From Vagococcus salmoninarum (GTDB lineage Bacteria; Bacillota; Bacilli; Lactobacillales; Vagococcaceae): a stretch of DNA of 64,000 nucleotides. The translations under genes were made by a program, and so were the position numbers. Below are positions 56,238-64,000 of the stretch, in pieces (position 1 is the first letter of the stretch; each line of letters opens with the position of its first letter). The notes below the pieces were generated by a model. That model saw only the letters and a list, made by a program, of their open reading frames with translations. It did no database searches and had not been told where the DNA came from. Location: positions 1 through 64,000 of the forward strand of contig NZ_NGJU01000008.1 of the NCBI RefSeq assembly GCF_003987495.1, in the 5' to 3' direction.

Positions 56238-57081
56238 TCAAAAAGGGGCAAATAATTCGTGGAAAACGAATAAACGCCCAAATCACAACAATAAAAACCG
56301 TAAACCGCAAACAGGATACGAAAGTCCTAATGAGTTAGCTGAAGTGGAAGAAGTCAATGAAGATTTCGTCTTTGGTCGTCATGCTGTAGTAGAATCTTTA
56401 AAAAATAACCGCGGCAATAAGTTATTTTTACAAGAAGATTTAAGTGGACCGAAAATTCAAGAGCTAAAAGACTTAGCAACTGAATTTTCAGTGCCGATTT
56501 CTTGGGCGCCTAAAACTAAATTAGATAAATTAATTGGTGGTGGTGTTCACCAAGGAGCAGTTCTAGGAATTACGCCCCATGAGTATTTAACAGTAGAAGC
56601 ACTGATTACTCAAGCTAAAGAGCAAAAAGAAGAGCCTTTCTTTTTAATTTTAGATGGGATTGAAGACCCTCATAACTTTGGTTCAATTTTAAGAACAGCT
56701 GATGCAACGGGTGTTGATGGCGTGATTATTCCTAAACATCGAGCTGTGGGAATCACATCAATCGTGAGTAAAACGTCAACTGGAGCGGTGGAACATATTC
56801 CCGTCGCTCGAGCAACCAATATGAAGAATGCGGTCCAAATCTTAAAAGACAATCAGTTTTGGATTTTCGGTACAGACATGGATGGTCAAGACTATCGTCA
56901 GTGGAATGTGAGTGGTTCGATTGCGTTAATTATTGGTAACGAAGGCAAAGGCATGTCACCAATTTTGAAAAAAGAAGTGGATGAAATGTTAGCCATTCCG
57001 ATGGTTGGTCATGTCCAAAGTTTAAACGCTGGCGTAGCAGCTGGTTTGTTAATGTACGAAGTCTTTAGAAAAAGAAACTAA
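56227..57081 (+). CDS. rlmB: 23S rRNA (guanosine-2'-O) methyltransferase RlmB
   Basis: A 284-residue SPOUT methyltransferase. An N-terminal Asn/Lys-rich extension (residues 1-38) precedes the substrate-binding domain (EDFVFGRHAVVESLKNN). The SpoU domain carries LILDGIEDPHNFGSILRTAD, the motif 2 IGNEGKGMSP and motif 3 IPMVGHVQSLNAGVAAGLLM. It overlaps mrnC by 11 bp. Confidence 0.92.
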   Translation: MANNQKGANNSWKTNKRPNHNNKNRKPQTGYESPNELAEVEEVNEDFVFGRHAVVESLKNNRGNKLFLQEDLSGPKIQELKDLATEFSVPISWAPKTKLDKLIGGGVHQGAVLGITPHEYLTVEALITQAKEQKEEPFFLILDGIEDPHNFGSILRTADATGVDGVIIPKHRAVGITSIVSKTSTGAVEHIPVARATNMKNAVQILKDNQFWIFGTDMDGQDYRQWNVSGSIALIIGNEGKGMSPILKKEVDEMLAIPMVGHVQSLNAGVAAGLLMYEVFRKRN

Positions 57082-57111
57082 GAAACTGTAACGCTTAAAG
57101 GAGGTGATAAA

Positions 57112-57636
57112 TTGAAACGACAAATACTATTAGTCGATGGTTATAATATGATCGGCGCTTGGCCAGAGCTAGTCAAGCTTAAAAATCAAGAAAAACTAGA
57201 AGCTTCTCGAGACTTGCTACTATTTAAATTATCTAACTATGCTAAATATGAAGGCATTGAAGTAACAGTAGTATTTGACGCTCAATTTGTCCCTGGTGTG
57301 CAGCAAGAATATAAAAAATTCGATTTAAAAGTTGTCTTCACTAAAAAAGAAGAAACAGCTGATAGTTATATCGAACGAGAAACTAGTGCTAAGATGTCCC
57401 GTCTAACGCAAGTCACTGTTGCTACAAGCGACTTAGCAGAACAATGGTTAGTCTTCTCTAAAGGGGCTTTAAGGAAGTCTGCTAACGAATTATGGAAAGA
57501 CATTCAACTAACTAAGATGAAAATTAAGCAAGACACACTAGATTTTAAATATCAAAATTACCGTCGCAGTGGCACTTGGAATTTAAACCAACTAACAGAA
57601 CTTGAGACTTTGCTAAATGATCTTTCAGATCAATAA
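57112..57636 (+). CDS. yacP: NYN-domain ribonuclease YacP (Rae1-like)
   Basis: A 174-residue protein of the YacP/NYN family (PIN-like fold). LLVDGYNMIGAW carries the N-terminal catalytic Asp, with later acidic residues in VVFDAQF and TVATSDLAEQ. The Bacillus subtilis orthologue, Rae1, cleaves mRNA at the ribosomal A site. A TTG start follows the strong site GGAGGTGAT, and no ATG is available. It closes the cysE-to-yacP run. Confidence 0.88.
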   Translation: MKRQILLVDGYNMIGAWPELVKLKNQEKLEASRDLLLFKLSNYAKYEGIEVTVVFDAQFVPGVQQEYKKFDLKVVFTKKEETADSYIERETSAKMSRLTQVTVATSDLAEQWLVFSKGALRKSANELWKDIQLTKMKIKQDTLDFKYQNYRRSGTWNLNQLTELETLLNDLSDQ

Positions 57637-57638
57637 GA

Positions 57639-57661
57639 AAAGGAACTCAGGTTCTCTTTTT
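57639..57661 (+). terminator. Weak terminator after yacP
   Basis: AAAAGGAAC pairs imperfectly with GGTTCTCTTTTT around a TCA loop, ending in TTTTT. It may be a partial terminator before the sigma-factor gene. Confidence 0.4.
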
Positions 57662-57732
57662 ATGAAAAAATGAATATGTTACGATCGAATCCTAAGGTCA
57701 GCTAGCTCAGGGAACTGATAAGGAGGAATCGT

Positions 57733-58317
57733 ATGACAGAGGAGGACCGACTCTTTTTAGCCGCGAAAAATGGTGAGTCTGAAGCTTTTCGCAACTTGTA
57801 TCAGCAATACCAACCGGTAGTCTTTAAAATACAGCAAAAGTTTTTTTTGAAAGATTTAGACCAAGACGACTGGCATCAAGAAGCTCGAATTATTTTTTTT
57901 CTGTCCTTGCAACGCTTTGATAAAGCAAGAGGCATTACGATTGGTAGTTTTTTTCGGATTAATTTGGAACGCCACATTGTTAGTTTGTTACGAAAACAAG
58001 GGGCTGCCAAACGCCAAGGGACTTTAATGAGTACGTCTTTAGAACAACGGATAATTGAAAGTGGCGAAGACTGTTTAAATCATGAAGGTGAGCAACGAAA
58101 CTTATTTATTCAATATATTATGATCAGGGAAGCTTTAAAGGAATTTAGTGATTTATTGTCTTCCTTTGAAAGTGGGATTTTAGAATTATATTTAAAAGGT
58201 CGAGGGATTACTGAAATTGCTGAAATTAAGTGCTGTTCAATAAATAAAGTCAAAAATGGCCTTAGTCGGATTAGAGTGAAATTCAAAAAAGAGTTTCGAA
58301 AAATAAAGGATTATTAA
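57733..58317 (+). CDS. Sigma-70-family factor (SigH/ComX-like)
   Basis: A 194-residue sigma factor with a region 2 (LYQQYQPVVFKIQQKF, then DQDDWHQEARIIFFLSLQRF) and a region 4-like HTH near the end (LKGRGITEIAEIKCCSINKV). It lies where Firmicutes often carry SigH/ComX near yacP. An AAGGAGGAAT site precedes the ATG. In Lactobacillales such factors control competence genes, but the target regulon here is not known and no ComX-type box was seen. Confidence 0.78.
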   Translation: MTEEDRLFLAAKNGESEAFRNLYQQYQPVVFKIQQKFFLKDLDQDDWHQEARIIFFLSLQRFDKARGITIGSFFRINLERHIVSLLRKQGAAKRQGTLMSTSLEQRIIESGEDCLNHEGEQRNLFIQYIMIREALKEFSDLLSSFESGILELYLKGRGITEIAEIKCCSINKVKNGLSRIRVKFKKEFRKIKDY

Positions 58318-58404
58318 AAGAGTTAAGAGGAGTAACAGGGGTTGCTCAAATAATTAGCTTCGATTAAAAGTTGTTCAGAAAAAATAAAAATATATTAATA
58401 AACG

Positions 58405-58433
58405 TTGCATTGTCCTTTATTTTATGATAAACT
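58405..58433 (+). promoter_or_regulatory. veg promoter
   Basis: TTGCAT (58405-58410), a 17-bp spacer and TAAACT (58428-58433), 47 bp before the veg ATG. The gap from the sigma-factor stop to here holds AT-rich sequence only. Confidence 0.6.
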
Positions 58434-58480
58434 TGTAAAATTTTAGAAAGTGTGTTAGTATTTGCGTAGAGGTGAATTGG

Positions 58481-58714
58481 ATGCCAACAACATTATCAAC
58501 AATTAAAAAGAAGATGGAAGATCGCATCGGAAGTAAGATTATGTTAGTCGCTCAGACAGGTCGTAAGCGCCAAACAGAACATCGCGGAACGTTGACTGAA
58601 ACTTACCCAGCTGTTTTTGTTGTGGATTTAGACCAAGATGAGAATTCTTTTGAACGTGTTTCATATAGTTACACTGACATCTTAACTCACACAGTGGAAG
58701 TTGAATTTTTATAA
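58481..58714 (+). CDS. veg: Veg protein
   Basis: A 77-residue small basic/acidic protein matching Veg of Bacillus (MPTTLSTIKKKMEDRIGSKI, and the conserved end DQDENSFERVSYSYTDILT). Veg is abundant and linked to biofilm regulation and sporulation in Bacillus; its molecular role is unclear. The ATG at 58481 has AGAGGTG upstream; the in-frame GTG at 58472 lies inside that site and was rejected. Confidence 0.92.
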   Translation: MPTTLSTIKKKMEDRIGSKIMLVAQTGRKRQTEHRGTLTETYPAVFVVDLDQDENSFERVSYSYTDILTHTVEVEFL

Positions 58715-58733
58715 TTTCCTCTAAACGATACGC

Positions 58734-58768
58734 AAAATAACTAGCCTAGTTAAGGGCTTTTTATTTTG
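58734..58768 (+). terminator. Terminator after veg
   Basis: AAAATAAC-TAGCC pairs with GGGCTTTTTATTTT with an internal mismatch; the right arm doubles as the T-rich tail. Confidence 0.5.
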
Positions 58769-58793
58769 GCTAAAAACAGAAAGCAGGGGAAAT

Positions 58794-59237
58794 ATGCAGA
58801 TATTTATTGATGGAGATGCCTGTCCAGTTAAAGAAATTATCTATGAAGAAGCTTTAAAAAGAGGGATGCTAGTGACATTAGTGACAAGTATTTCCCATCA
58901 TAGTAATAAAGAACTGCCAAAGAATGTTACTGTCGTCTATGTCGATGAAGGCAGTGATTCAGCTGATTTTAAACTAGTCAGTTTAGTTAAAAGGGGCGAT
59001 CTCTTAATTACTCAAGATTATGGCTTAGCCTCATTAGTCTTAAGTAAAGGTGTTCGGATTTTACATCACCTTGGTTATGAGTATACCCAGAACAATATCG
59101 GTCAAATGTTGGAGTCCCGTTATCATGGTGCGCAAATGCGTAAAAGTGGCCAACGGACTAAAGGACCTAAAAAATTTAAACAAGCCAATCGCGATAATTT
59201 TATGCAAGCGTTGATTGAGCTCTTGGAGGAAAGTTAA
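58794..59237 (+). CDS. DUF188 family protein (YaiI/YqxD)
   Basis: A 147-residue protein of the YaiI/YqxD (DUF188) family, probably a PIN-like fold: MQIFIDGDACPVKEIIYEEA at the start, DSADFKLVSLVKRGDLLITQ in the middle, and DYGLASL. The function is unknown. It is followed directly by a low-molecular-weight phosphatase gene. AGGGGA precedes the ATG. Confidence 0.9.
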   Translation: MQIFIDGDACPVKEIIYEEALKRGMLVTLVTSISHHSNKELPKNVTVVYVDEGSDSADFKLVSLVKRGDLLITQDYGLASLVLSKGVRILHHLGYEYTQNNIGQMLESRYHGAQMRKSGQRTKGPKKFKQANRDNFMQALIELLEES

Positions 59238-59693
59238 GTGAAAAAAATCTTAATCGTGTGTTTAGGAAATATTTGTCGGTCGCCAATGGCTGAAGCCGTT
59301 TTAAGGCAGTTAATTAAGGAAGCCGGGTTAGTTGAGGAATTAAGTGTTCAATCCCGGGGAACGAGTCATATCCAAGTTGGTAAAATCCCCCATGAAGGGA
59401 CCCGTCAACAACTTGATAGCTACGGAATTAGTTATGAGAACATGGTGGCGGAACAAATCACAACTGCTGATTTTACAGACTATGATTACATCATTGCCAT
59501 GGATCGTCAAAATGTCAAAGATCTTTTAGGGCTGGCGCCAGCAGGCTTAGGGAGTAAAGTCCACTTATTTTTAGAAGTTCTACCTGAAAGTGAGTACGAG
59601 GAAGTGCCAGATCCATACTATACTGGGGACTTTGAGTTAACTTATCAATTAGTAAAAGCCGGCTCAGAAGCTTGGTTAGCAAAAATTAAATAA
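59238..59693 (+). CDS. Low-molecular-weight protein tyrosine phosphatase
   Basis: A 151-residue phosphatase. The C(X)5R(S/T) loop VCLGNICRSPMAEA is at the N-terminus, and the general-acid Asp is in VPDPYYTG. The GTG start begins immediately after the preceding stop codon and has GGAGGAAAG upstream. It could dephosphorylate Tyr or Arg residues in the cytoplasm; no cognate kinase is in the window. Confidence 0.92.
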   Translation: MKKILIVCLGNICRSPMAEAVLRQLIKEAGLVEELSVQSRGTSHIQVGKIPHEGTRQQLDSYGISYENMVAEQITTADFTDYDYIIAMDRQNVKDLLGLAPAGLGSKVHLFLEVLPESEYEEVPDPYYTGDFELTYQLVKAGSEAWLAKIK

Positions 59694-59698
59694 AAAAA

Positions 59699-59729
59699 TA
59701 ACACGTTTCGGTCAAACCGAAACGTGTTA
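59699..59729. terminator. Bidirectional terminator between the phosphatase and sortase genes
   Basis: A perfect 14-bp stem TAACACGTTTCGGT/ACCGAAACGTGTTA with a CAA loop. A run of A before it gives a T-tract for the minus-strand sortase transcript. Confidence 0.85.
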
Positions 59730-59731
59730 GT

Positions 59732-60487
59732 CTAATAGAAAGAATTTTTTTCTAAATCGAAAGCTTTGATCATTTGATCGGAAGCTTTTTTTGTAGAAAC
59801 TTTTTTGACAAGCTCCCCTTGAATAATCAGACGTTCATTACCAGAATAATCACAAGTGACCAAGGTAATCATTTTTTTGTCAGGAACGTCATCAATGATT
59901 TCGCCGTGACGAGGGTCAATGTATTTTTTGACTGTGACTTTATATTCATAAATGTACTCTAAGTCAGTTATATACATAGGCGTCTCAATAGAAGGGTCTG
60001 GGATATCCATTAAAGGACCGAAGAGCAGACGATGGTCATTCATATTATGACTAGCTAAGGCGTAATTGCCTTCCCCCATCTTTTGATCTTCTTTCATCGT
60101 GCCAGCTCCAGCGGATAAAGAGTAGTTGGAAACACCTTTAAAAATCGGTAAGTTAAGGCCAACTTCAGGAATTGCAATCCCACCAACGACATAAAGTTGA
60201 TCTTGATACAAGCGGGCTTTTGCCACGGTTTCAAAATCTAAAGAAATGACAGCATCGAAATCAAAGTCAGCCTCTTTGGCTAAATTTGATTGAATGTCTT
60301 CTTTTGTGACATTTTCAATCCGGTTGTGATTAGACATCCAGCGGACTAGAAAATTCTTGATTTGACCGTTAAAAACTAGGGCGAGACCAAGGATTAGCAT
60401 TAAGGTCAATAAGACGTTGATTAATTTATTTTTTAAAGTTGATTTTTTTTTAGTTCGTGCTTTTTGTGAACGTTTTTTGTTTGACAT
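59732..60487 (-). CDS. srtA: Class A sortase
   Basis: A 251-residue membrane-bound transpeptidase that cleaves LPxTG proteins and links them to the cell wall. The N-terminus is Lys/Arg-rich, followed by one transmembrane helix (NVLLTLMLILGLALVF). Catalytic residues are the His in YALASHNMND, Cys212 in TLVTCDY and Arg219 in GNERLII. The C-terminal extension past the Arg is normal. It is the only sortase here and could process the LPQTS protein at 25322. AGGAGG precedes the ATG. Confidence 0.92.
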   Translation of the reverse strand: MSNKKRSQKARTKKKSTLKNKLINVLLTLMLILGLALVFNGQIKNFLVRWMSNHNRIENVTKEDIQSNLAKEADFDFDAVISLDFETVAKARLYQDQLYVVGGIAIPEVGLNLPIFKGVSNYSLSAGAGTMKEDQKMGEGNYALASHNMNDHRLLFGPLMDIPDPSIETPMYITDLEYIYEYKVTVKKYIDPRHGEIIDDVPDKKMITLVTCDYSGNERLIIQGELVKKVSTKKASDQMIKAFDLEKNSFY

Positions 60488-60640
60488 GAGAGATCCTCCT
60501 CTATAGACCTATCATATAATAACATAGAGAATTACTCAATGGAAAAGTTTCAAAAAATTATTAAGATAGGAATATTACAGTCGTGTGTCTAATAGGGATG
60601 AAAAAGACTTAGAATGTAATCAAAATTTAAACAAGTATTG

Positions 60641-60664
60641 CCCCATTTTAAAAGCAAAATGGGG
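60641..60664 (+). promoter_or_regulatory. Inverted repeat in the promoter region of the gene at 60707
   Basis: CCCCATTTT-AAAAGC-AAAATGGGG has perfect 9-bp arms directly upstream of TAGAAT (60665-60670), a possible -10. With no T-tract behind it, an operator is likelier than a terminator. This sequence makes up most of what is recognisable in the 219-bp gap. Confidence 0.35.
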
Positions 60665-60706
60665 TAGAATGGAATAAGAGAGATTTAGAGGAAGAGGTGA
60701 CTTAAA

Positions 60707-61486
60707 TTGGCAGTGGCTTATATTTACATACATTTGGATACTATCAGTAATTCCGTGATGGCCAAAGGGTTAAATATAACAGATTTTAACCGGTCCAATT
60801 TTGACAACCCTCAAAATATTTTACTTTTGGAACCTAACGCTGTTGCAGGTGAATTTGAACCTCATACTGGCTTAAAAATGATTCGTGGCACTACCGATGT
60901 TAATAGTTTTTTTGAGTCGCAAGGAACAAAAAAAGACAGTAGTTTAAAATGGATTGATTTTAAAGATACTCATTTCCTACAACAACTAACGCCAATGGAA
61001 ATTGCCGAGTTGTTATATTTTGGACATGTGGCCTCACAGTTACACTCGCCCTTTTTCTATAAATTACAAAACAATTTTGTTTACTTTGAAAAGAAAGATG
61101 GTATGAGTAAAATCTTTTATCGTAACTTAGATAACTTCTACCACTTGTTAGCAACTAAACTTGAAATGATTGTTCATGAACGTATCAATGAAAAGAAATC
61201 TTTTTTTAAACCAGCAATCGCTGTTGCGAAACTACCACCTCAGATGATGAAGGATTTACGAACAGTCTTTCAGGAAGGTGTCGTTTTAAGCAGTTGTTAT
61301 CATGAAAGAGGCTCAGATACTTTTGAAATACCTGTTTATGTCGTTGAAGATCAAATGAAAAATATTGAGGGCCGCAAATACAATAAAGAAGATCAAATTG
61401 GCACAATCACTTATCATATCTCTGACAGTCGTTGGAGTGTCGAGCAAGAAGAGTGGGAGTTGTTACCAAATTTAAGACAAGTCTAA
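60707..61486 (+). CDS. Uncharacterised conserved-looking protein
   Basis: I do not recognise this 259-residue protein. It has no signal peptide or transmembrane helix, is likely cytoplasmic, and contains segments such as LLLEPNAVAGEFEPHTGLKM and FGHVASQLHSPFFYKLQNNF. Codon use and the strong GAAGAGGTGAC site support a real gene. A TTG start at 60707 fits the site; a GTG two codons downstream is the alternative. It has its own terminator and precedes ddl, with no other link visible. Confidence 0.65.
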   Translation: MAVAYIYIHLDTISNSVMAKGLNITDFNRSNFDNPQNILLLEPNAVAGEFEPHTGLKMIRGTTDVNSFFESQGTKKDSSLKWIDFKDTHFLQQLTPMEIAELLYFGHVASQLHSPFFYKLQNNFVYFEKKDGMSKIFYRNLDNFYHLLATKLEMIVHERINEKKSFFKPAIAVAKLPPQMMKDLRTVFQEGVVLSSCYHERGSDTFEIPVYVVEDQMKNIEGRKYNKEDQIGTITYHISDSRWSVEQEEWELLPNLRQV

Positions 61487-61511
61487 GGAAAAAATTCTTA
61501 GACTTTTTTTT
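61481..61511 (+). terminator. Terminator of the gene at 60707
   Basis: GTCTAAG/CTTAGAC stem of 7 bp with a 9-base loop, followed by TTTTTTTT. The left arm overlaps the stop codon. Confidence 0.75.
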
Positions 61512-61554
61512 ATTGTGATTAATTGGTATAATAAACAAGAAGTCGTTAAAAATA

Positions 61555-61583
61555 TTGACTAAATTAGTGATAACGATTAGGAT
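61555..61583 (+). promoter_or_regulatory. Promoter of ddl
   Basis: TTGACT (61555-61560), a 17-bp spacer and TAGGAT (61578-61583), 49 bp before the start codon. A second candidate is the extended -10 TGGTATAAT at 61524-61532. Confidence 0.5.
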
Positions 61584-61631
61584 GATAACTTACAATAAAA
61601 CTGTTCAGGAAAAGATTGAGGAGGAGTACAT

Positions 61632-62681
61632 TTGAAAATCATTGCAATTTATGGGGGAAAAAGTGCTGAACATGATATTTCGATTTTATCGACATATTCA
61701 ATGTTACAAGCTTTTTATTATGAGTATTATGATGTTCAACCAATATATATCACAAAAGCAGGGCAATGGTTGAAAGGCTCGATTTTCACTGCTGCACCTA
61801 AAGCCCAGGAAGAACTGCATTTGACACCAGAAAATGCGACAATCATTAATCCTAGTGATATTAAAGAAGAGGATAGTATTGTTTTTCCGATTTTACATGG
61901 ACCTAATGGGGAAGATGGAACAATTCAAGGCTTACTAGAAATTCTCGATATACCTTATGTCGGGGCCGGTGTGTTAGCCAGCGCCTGTGGCATGGATAAA
62001 ATTATGACTAAATATATTTTACAACAAATTGGAATTCCTCAAGTACCATATGTGTCAGTGATGAAAACTAAGTGGAATGAAGAGCCGACAGAAGTCTTCG
62101 CCCAATGTGAAGGTTCTTTAGTGTTTCCGATGTTTGTGAAACCAGCTAATATGGGGTCAAGTGTTGGAATTAATAAAGCTGAAAGTCGGGAAGAGTTAGA
62201 AGCCGCGATCAATGAAGCTTTCTCATTTGACCAACGTGTCGTTGTCGAACAAGGAATTGAAGCCCGGGAAATTGAAATTGCCGTCTTAGGAAATGAAGAA
62301 GTACGGACGACAGTTGCTGGTGAAATTGTTAAAACCGTTGATTTTTACGACTATGAATCGAAGTATTTAGATAATAGTGTGACGTTACAAATTCCAGCTG
62401 AAATCCCTGAAGAGATTCATGAAAAAGCTCGTAAGTACGCAAAACAAGCTTACCTAGCCCTTGATGGCAGTGGCTTAAGCCGTTGTGATTTCTTCTTAAC
62501 GAGTAACAATGAACTCTTTTTAAATGAATTAAATACAATGCCAGGTTTTACGCCTTTTAGTATGTACCCATTACTTTGGGAAGAGATGGGAATTAAGTAC
62601 GGCGATTTAATTGAAGAACTTATTCAACTTGGTTTAATACGTCATCAACAAAAACAAGCTTTATCGTTAGATTATAATTAA
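61632..62681 (+). CDS. ddl: D-alanine-D-alanine ligase
   Basis: A 349-residue ATP-grasp ligase that makes the D-Ala-D-Ala dipeptide of peptidoglycan. Key features are YGGKSAEHDISILSTYS at the start, HGPNGEDGTIQGLLEI, and the omega-loop DFYDYESKYLDN. The Tyr in SKY is the residue type of D-Ala-forming ligases, where D-lactate-forming enzymes have Phe, so ordinary D-Ala-ending precursors are expected. The C-terminus has LNELNTMPGFTPFSMYP. TTG is the start, after AGGAGGAG. Confidence 0.94.
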   Translation: MKIIAIYGGKSAEHDISILSTYSMLQAFYYEYYDVQPIYITKAGQWLKGSIFTAAPKAQEELHLTPENATIINPSDIKEEDSIVFPILHGPNGEDGTIQGLLEILDIPYVGAGVLASACGMDKIMTKYILQQIGIPQVPYVSVMKTKWNEEPTEVFAQCEGSLVFPMFVKPANMGSSVGINKAESREELEAAINEAFSFDQRVVVEQGIEAREIEIAVLGNEEVRTTVAGEIVKTVDFYDYESKYLDNSVTLQIPAEIPEEIHEKARKYAKQAYLALDGSGLSRCDFFLTSNNELFLNELNTMPGFTPFSMYPLLWEEMGIKYGDLIEELIQLGLIRHQQKQALSLDYN

Positions 62682-62690
62682 ACTACTAGA

Positions 62691-62719
62691 AGCTGAACCT
62701 TTTGTGTTCGGCTTTTATT
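62691..62719 (+). terminator. Hairpin between ddl and murF
   Basis: AGCTGAAC/GTTCGGCT stem (one T-G pair) with a 7-base loop, then TTTATTG. It is probably a partial terminator. Confidence 0.55.
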
Positions 62720-62740
62720 GTGTAAAGGATGAAGAAGAGC

Positions 62741-64000
62741 ATGAAACTATTAGTAAGTGAATTAGCAAAGGTCGTTAAGGCGGAAAATGATTGGCAACAA
62801 TGGGCTGATGTTGTCGTTGAACACGTCGAATTTGATACGCGTAAAATTGTTAAGAACAGTTTGTTTGTGCCACTCCAAGGTGGGAACCGGGACGGCCATG
62901 AATTTCTAGAAGTGGCGATTGAGTCAGGGGCTAGTGTGAGTTTATGGCAGAAAGAAGTAGCGCCGGCAAGGGCAAACTTTCCAATCTTAGTCGTTGAAGA
63001 TACGTTAATAGCGATGCAAAAAATTGCCATGTATTTTTTAAGTGTCGTTCAACCAAAAGTGATTGGCATTACAGGGAGTAATGGTAAAACAACGACTAAA
63101 GATATGGTTGCCAGTGTCTTAGGCCAACAATTTGAAACATACAAAACCCAAGGCAATTATAATAATCACATTGGCTTGCCTTATACGATCTTATCAATGC
63201 CTATGACAACAGAAATGTTAGTTTTAGAAATGGGCATGGATCACTTTGGAGAAATAGAAGTGTTAAGTCAGATTGCTCAACCTGATGTGGCAGCGATTAC
63301 GATGATTGGTGAATCACATATGGAGTTTTTAGGCAGCCGAGCTGGGATCGCCAAAGCTAAGATGGAAATTGTTAGTGGCTTAAAAGCAGGGGGCTTGCTA
63401 GTTGTCCCAGGTGAGGAACCTTTATTGAAGCCATTATTAGAACAAGTTTCTCAAAAGGTTCTTACTTTTGGGCCTAGTCAGAAAAATAATCTAAGTGCCC
63501 AAATCACCGCAGAAACTAAAGTAGAGACGACTTTTAATGTTCCTAACTATCAAAACAGTCAGTTTGTGATTCCCGTTTTAGGTCAATATAATGTTAATAA
63601 TGCCTTAATTGCTTTAGCAATCGGTAGCTATTTTGAGATGGAGATTGGGAAGATGGCCACTGGTTTGGCTGAGTTGGATTTAACAAAAAGTCGAACAGAG
63701 TGGTTAGTAGCGGCGAATGGTGCGGAAATTTTAAGTGATGTCTATAATGCTAACCCAACGGCCATGTCTTTAGTTTTAGATACTTTTAGTCAGTTGCCAA
63801 GTAGCGGTCGTAAATATGCTGTGTTAGCTGATATGGGTGAATTAGGTGATTCTTCACAAAGTTTACATGAAAAAATGGCAGAGCATTTAGATCCAGAAAA
63901 AATTCAAGAAGTATTTTTATTTGGTCCGCAAATGAAGGCTTTATTCAAAAAGTTAAGCTTGAAATACCCGAAAGGGCAAGTGTCTCATTATGACCTGGAT
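62741..64000 (+). CDS. murF: UDP-MurNAc-pentapeptide synthetase MurF, truncated by the window end
   Basis: The cytoplasmic Mur ligase that adds D-Ala-D-Ala to UDP-MurNAc-tripeptide, using the product of ddl upstream. The first 420 codons are present. Seen are the N-terminal UDP-binding segment (VEFDTRKIVKNSLFVPLQGG), the ATP loop GITGSNGKTTTKDMV (near residue 105), NYNNHIGLPYTIL, EMGMDHFGEIEVLS and the central VYNANPTAMSLVLDT. The open frame continues to base 64000, with about 30-40 residues expected beyond. An AAGAAGAG site precedes the ATG. Confidence 0.94.
   Translation, partial: MKLLVSELAKVVKAENDWQQWADVVVEHVEFDTRKIVKNSLFVPLQGGNRDGHEFLEVAIESGASVSLWQKEVAPARANFPILVVEDTLIAMQKIAMYFLSVVQPKVIGITGSNGKTTTKDMVASVLGQQFETYKTQGNYNNHIGLPYTILSMPMTTEMLVLEMGMDHFGEIEVLSQIAQPDVAAITMIGESHMEFLGSRAGIAKAKMEIVSGLKAGGLLVVPGEEPLLKPLLEQVSQKVLTFGPSQKNNLSAQITAETKVETTFNVPNYQNSQFVIPVLGQYNVNNALIALAIGSYFEMEIGKMATGLAELDLTKSRTEWLVAANGAEILSDVYNANPTAMSLVLDTFSQLPSSGRKYAVLADMGELGDSSQSLHEKMAEHLDPEKIQEVFLFGPQMKALFKKLSLKYPKGQVSHYDLD

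Noticed and set aside
62686-63030. Minus-strand frame of 114 codons at the start of murF
   Set aside because: It overlaps the murF start, whose Mur-ligase motifs are unmistakable.

Overview
The window is low-GC Firmicute DNA, most likely from the Enterococcaceae (Vagococcus- or Enterococcus-like). The evidence is a complete WxL cell-wall protein locus, AGGAGG-type ribosome binding sites with many TTG and GTG starts, and the Bacilli housekeeping order radA-yacL-ispD-ispF-gltX-(T-box)-cysE-cysS-mrnC-rlmB-yacP. The genus is an inference. I saw no rRNA, tRNA, CRISPR array or prophage.

Layout. 1-305: truncated ISL3-type insertion sequence. 453-7995: sbcD-sbcC repair nuclease and a SWIM/SNF2 helicase. 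8118-21118: beta-glucoside island with a MurR/RpiR regulator, a GH1 6-phospho-beta-glucosidase, a LacI regulator, a sugar ABC importer without its own ATPase, a YesL-like protein, GH30, a ROK kinase, GH3 and a serine hydrolase. Three identical palindromes (TAAAAACGTTTTTA) mark the GH1 gene, the lacI-type gene and the importer operon, so LacI probably controls all three. The likely scheme is import of an intact beta-gluco-oligosaccharide, then cytoplasmic hydrolysis and/or phosphorylation.

21409-34227: WxL surface locus. It contains a 977-residue modular adhesin, a regulator that looks like a catalytically dead serine recombinase, a small LPxTG protein, five tandem WxL paralogues, a DUF916/DUF3324 membrane-anchored protein and two paralogous Mga-like regulators. 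A short motif (TTACCRCA, then GGG) recurs upstream of four of these transcription units. 34526-39707: ABC exporter, XRE/TPR regulator, GH4 glycosidase and a frameshifted histidine phosphatase. 39824-42577: LysR regulator, queH, a cupin, and a two-gene module ending in a 48-residue peptide. 42824-46904: M42 aminopeptidase, a persulfide-response operon (rhodanese, CoA-disulfide reductase-rhodanese fusion, CstR) with a clear operator, and dUTPase.

47182-58714: housekeeping block from radA to a sigma factor and veg. Its odd feature is a DUF3290-DUF421 membrane pair lying between the cysteine-type T-box leader and cysE-cysS. 58794-64000: DUF188 protein, low-molecular-weight phosphatase, class A sortase (which may anchor the LPxTG protein of the WxL locus), an unrecognised protein, ddl, and murF running off the end.

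All calls come from reading the sequence; no database search was run. Start codons were chosen from ribosome binding site spacing and may differ from automated calls.
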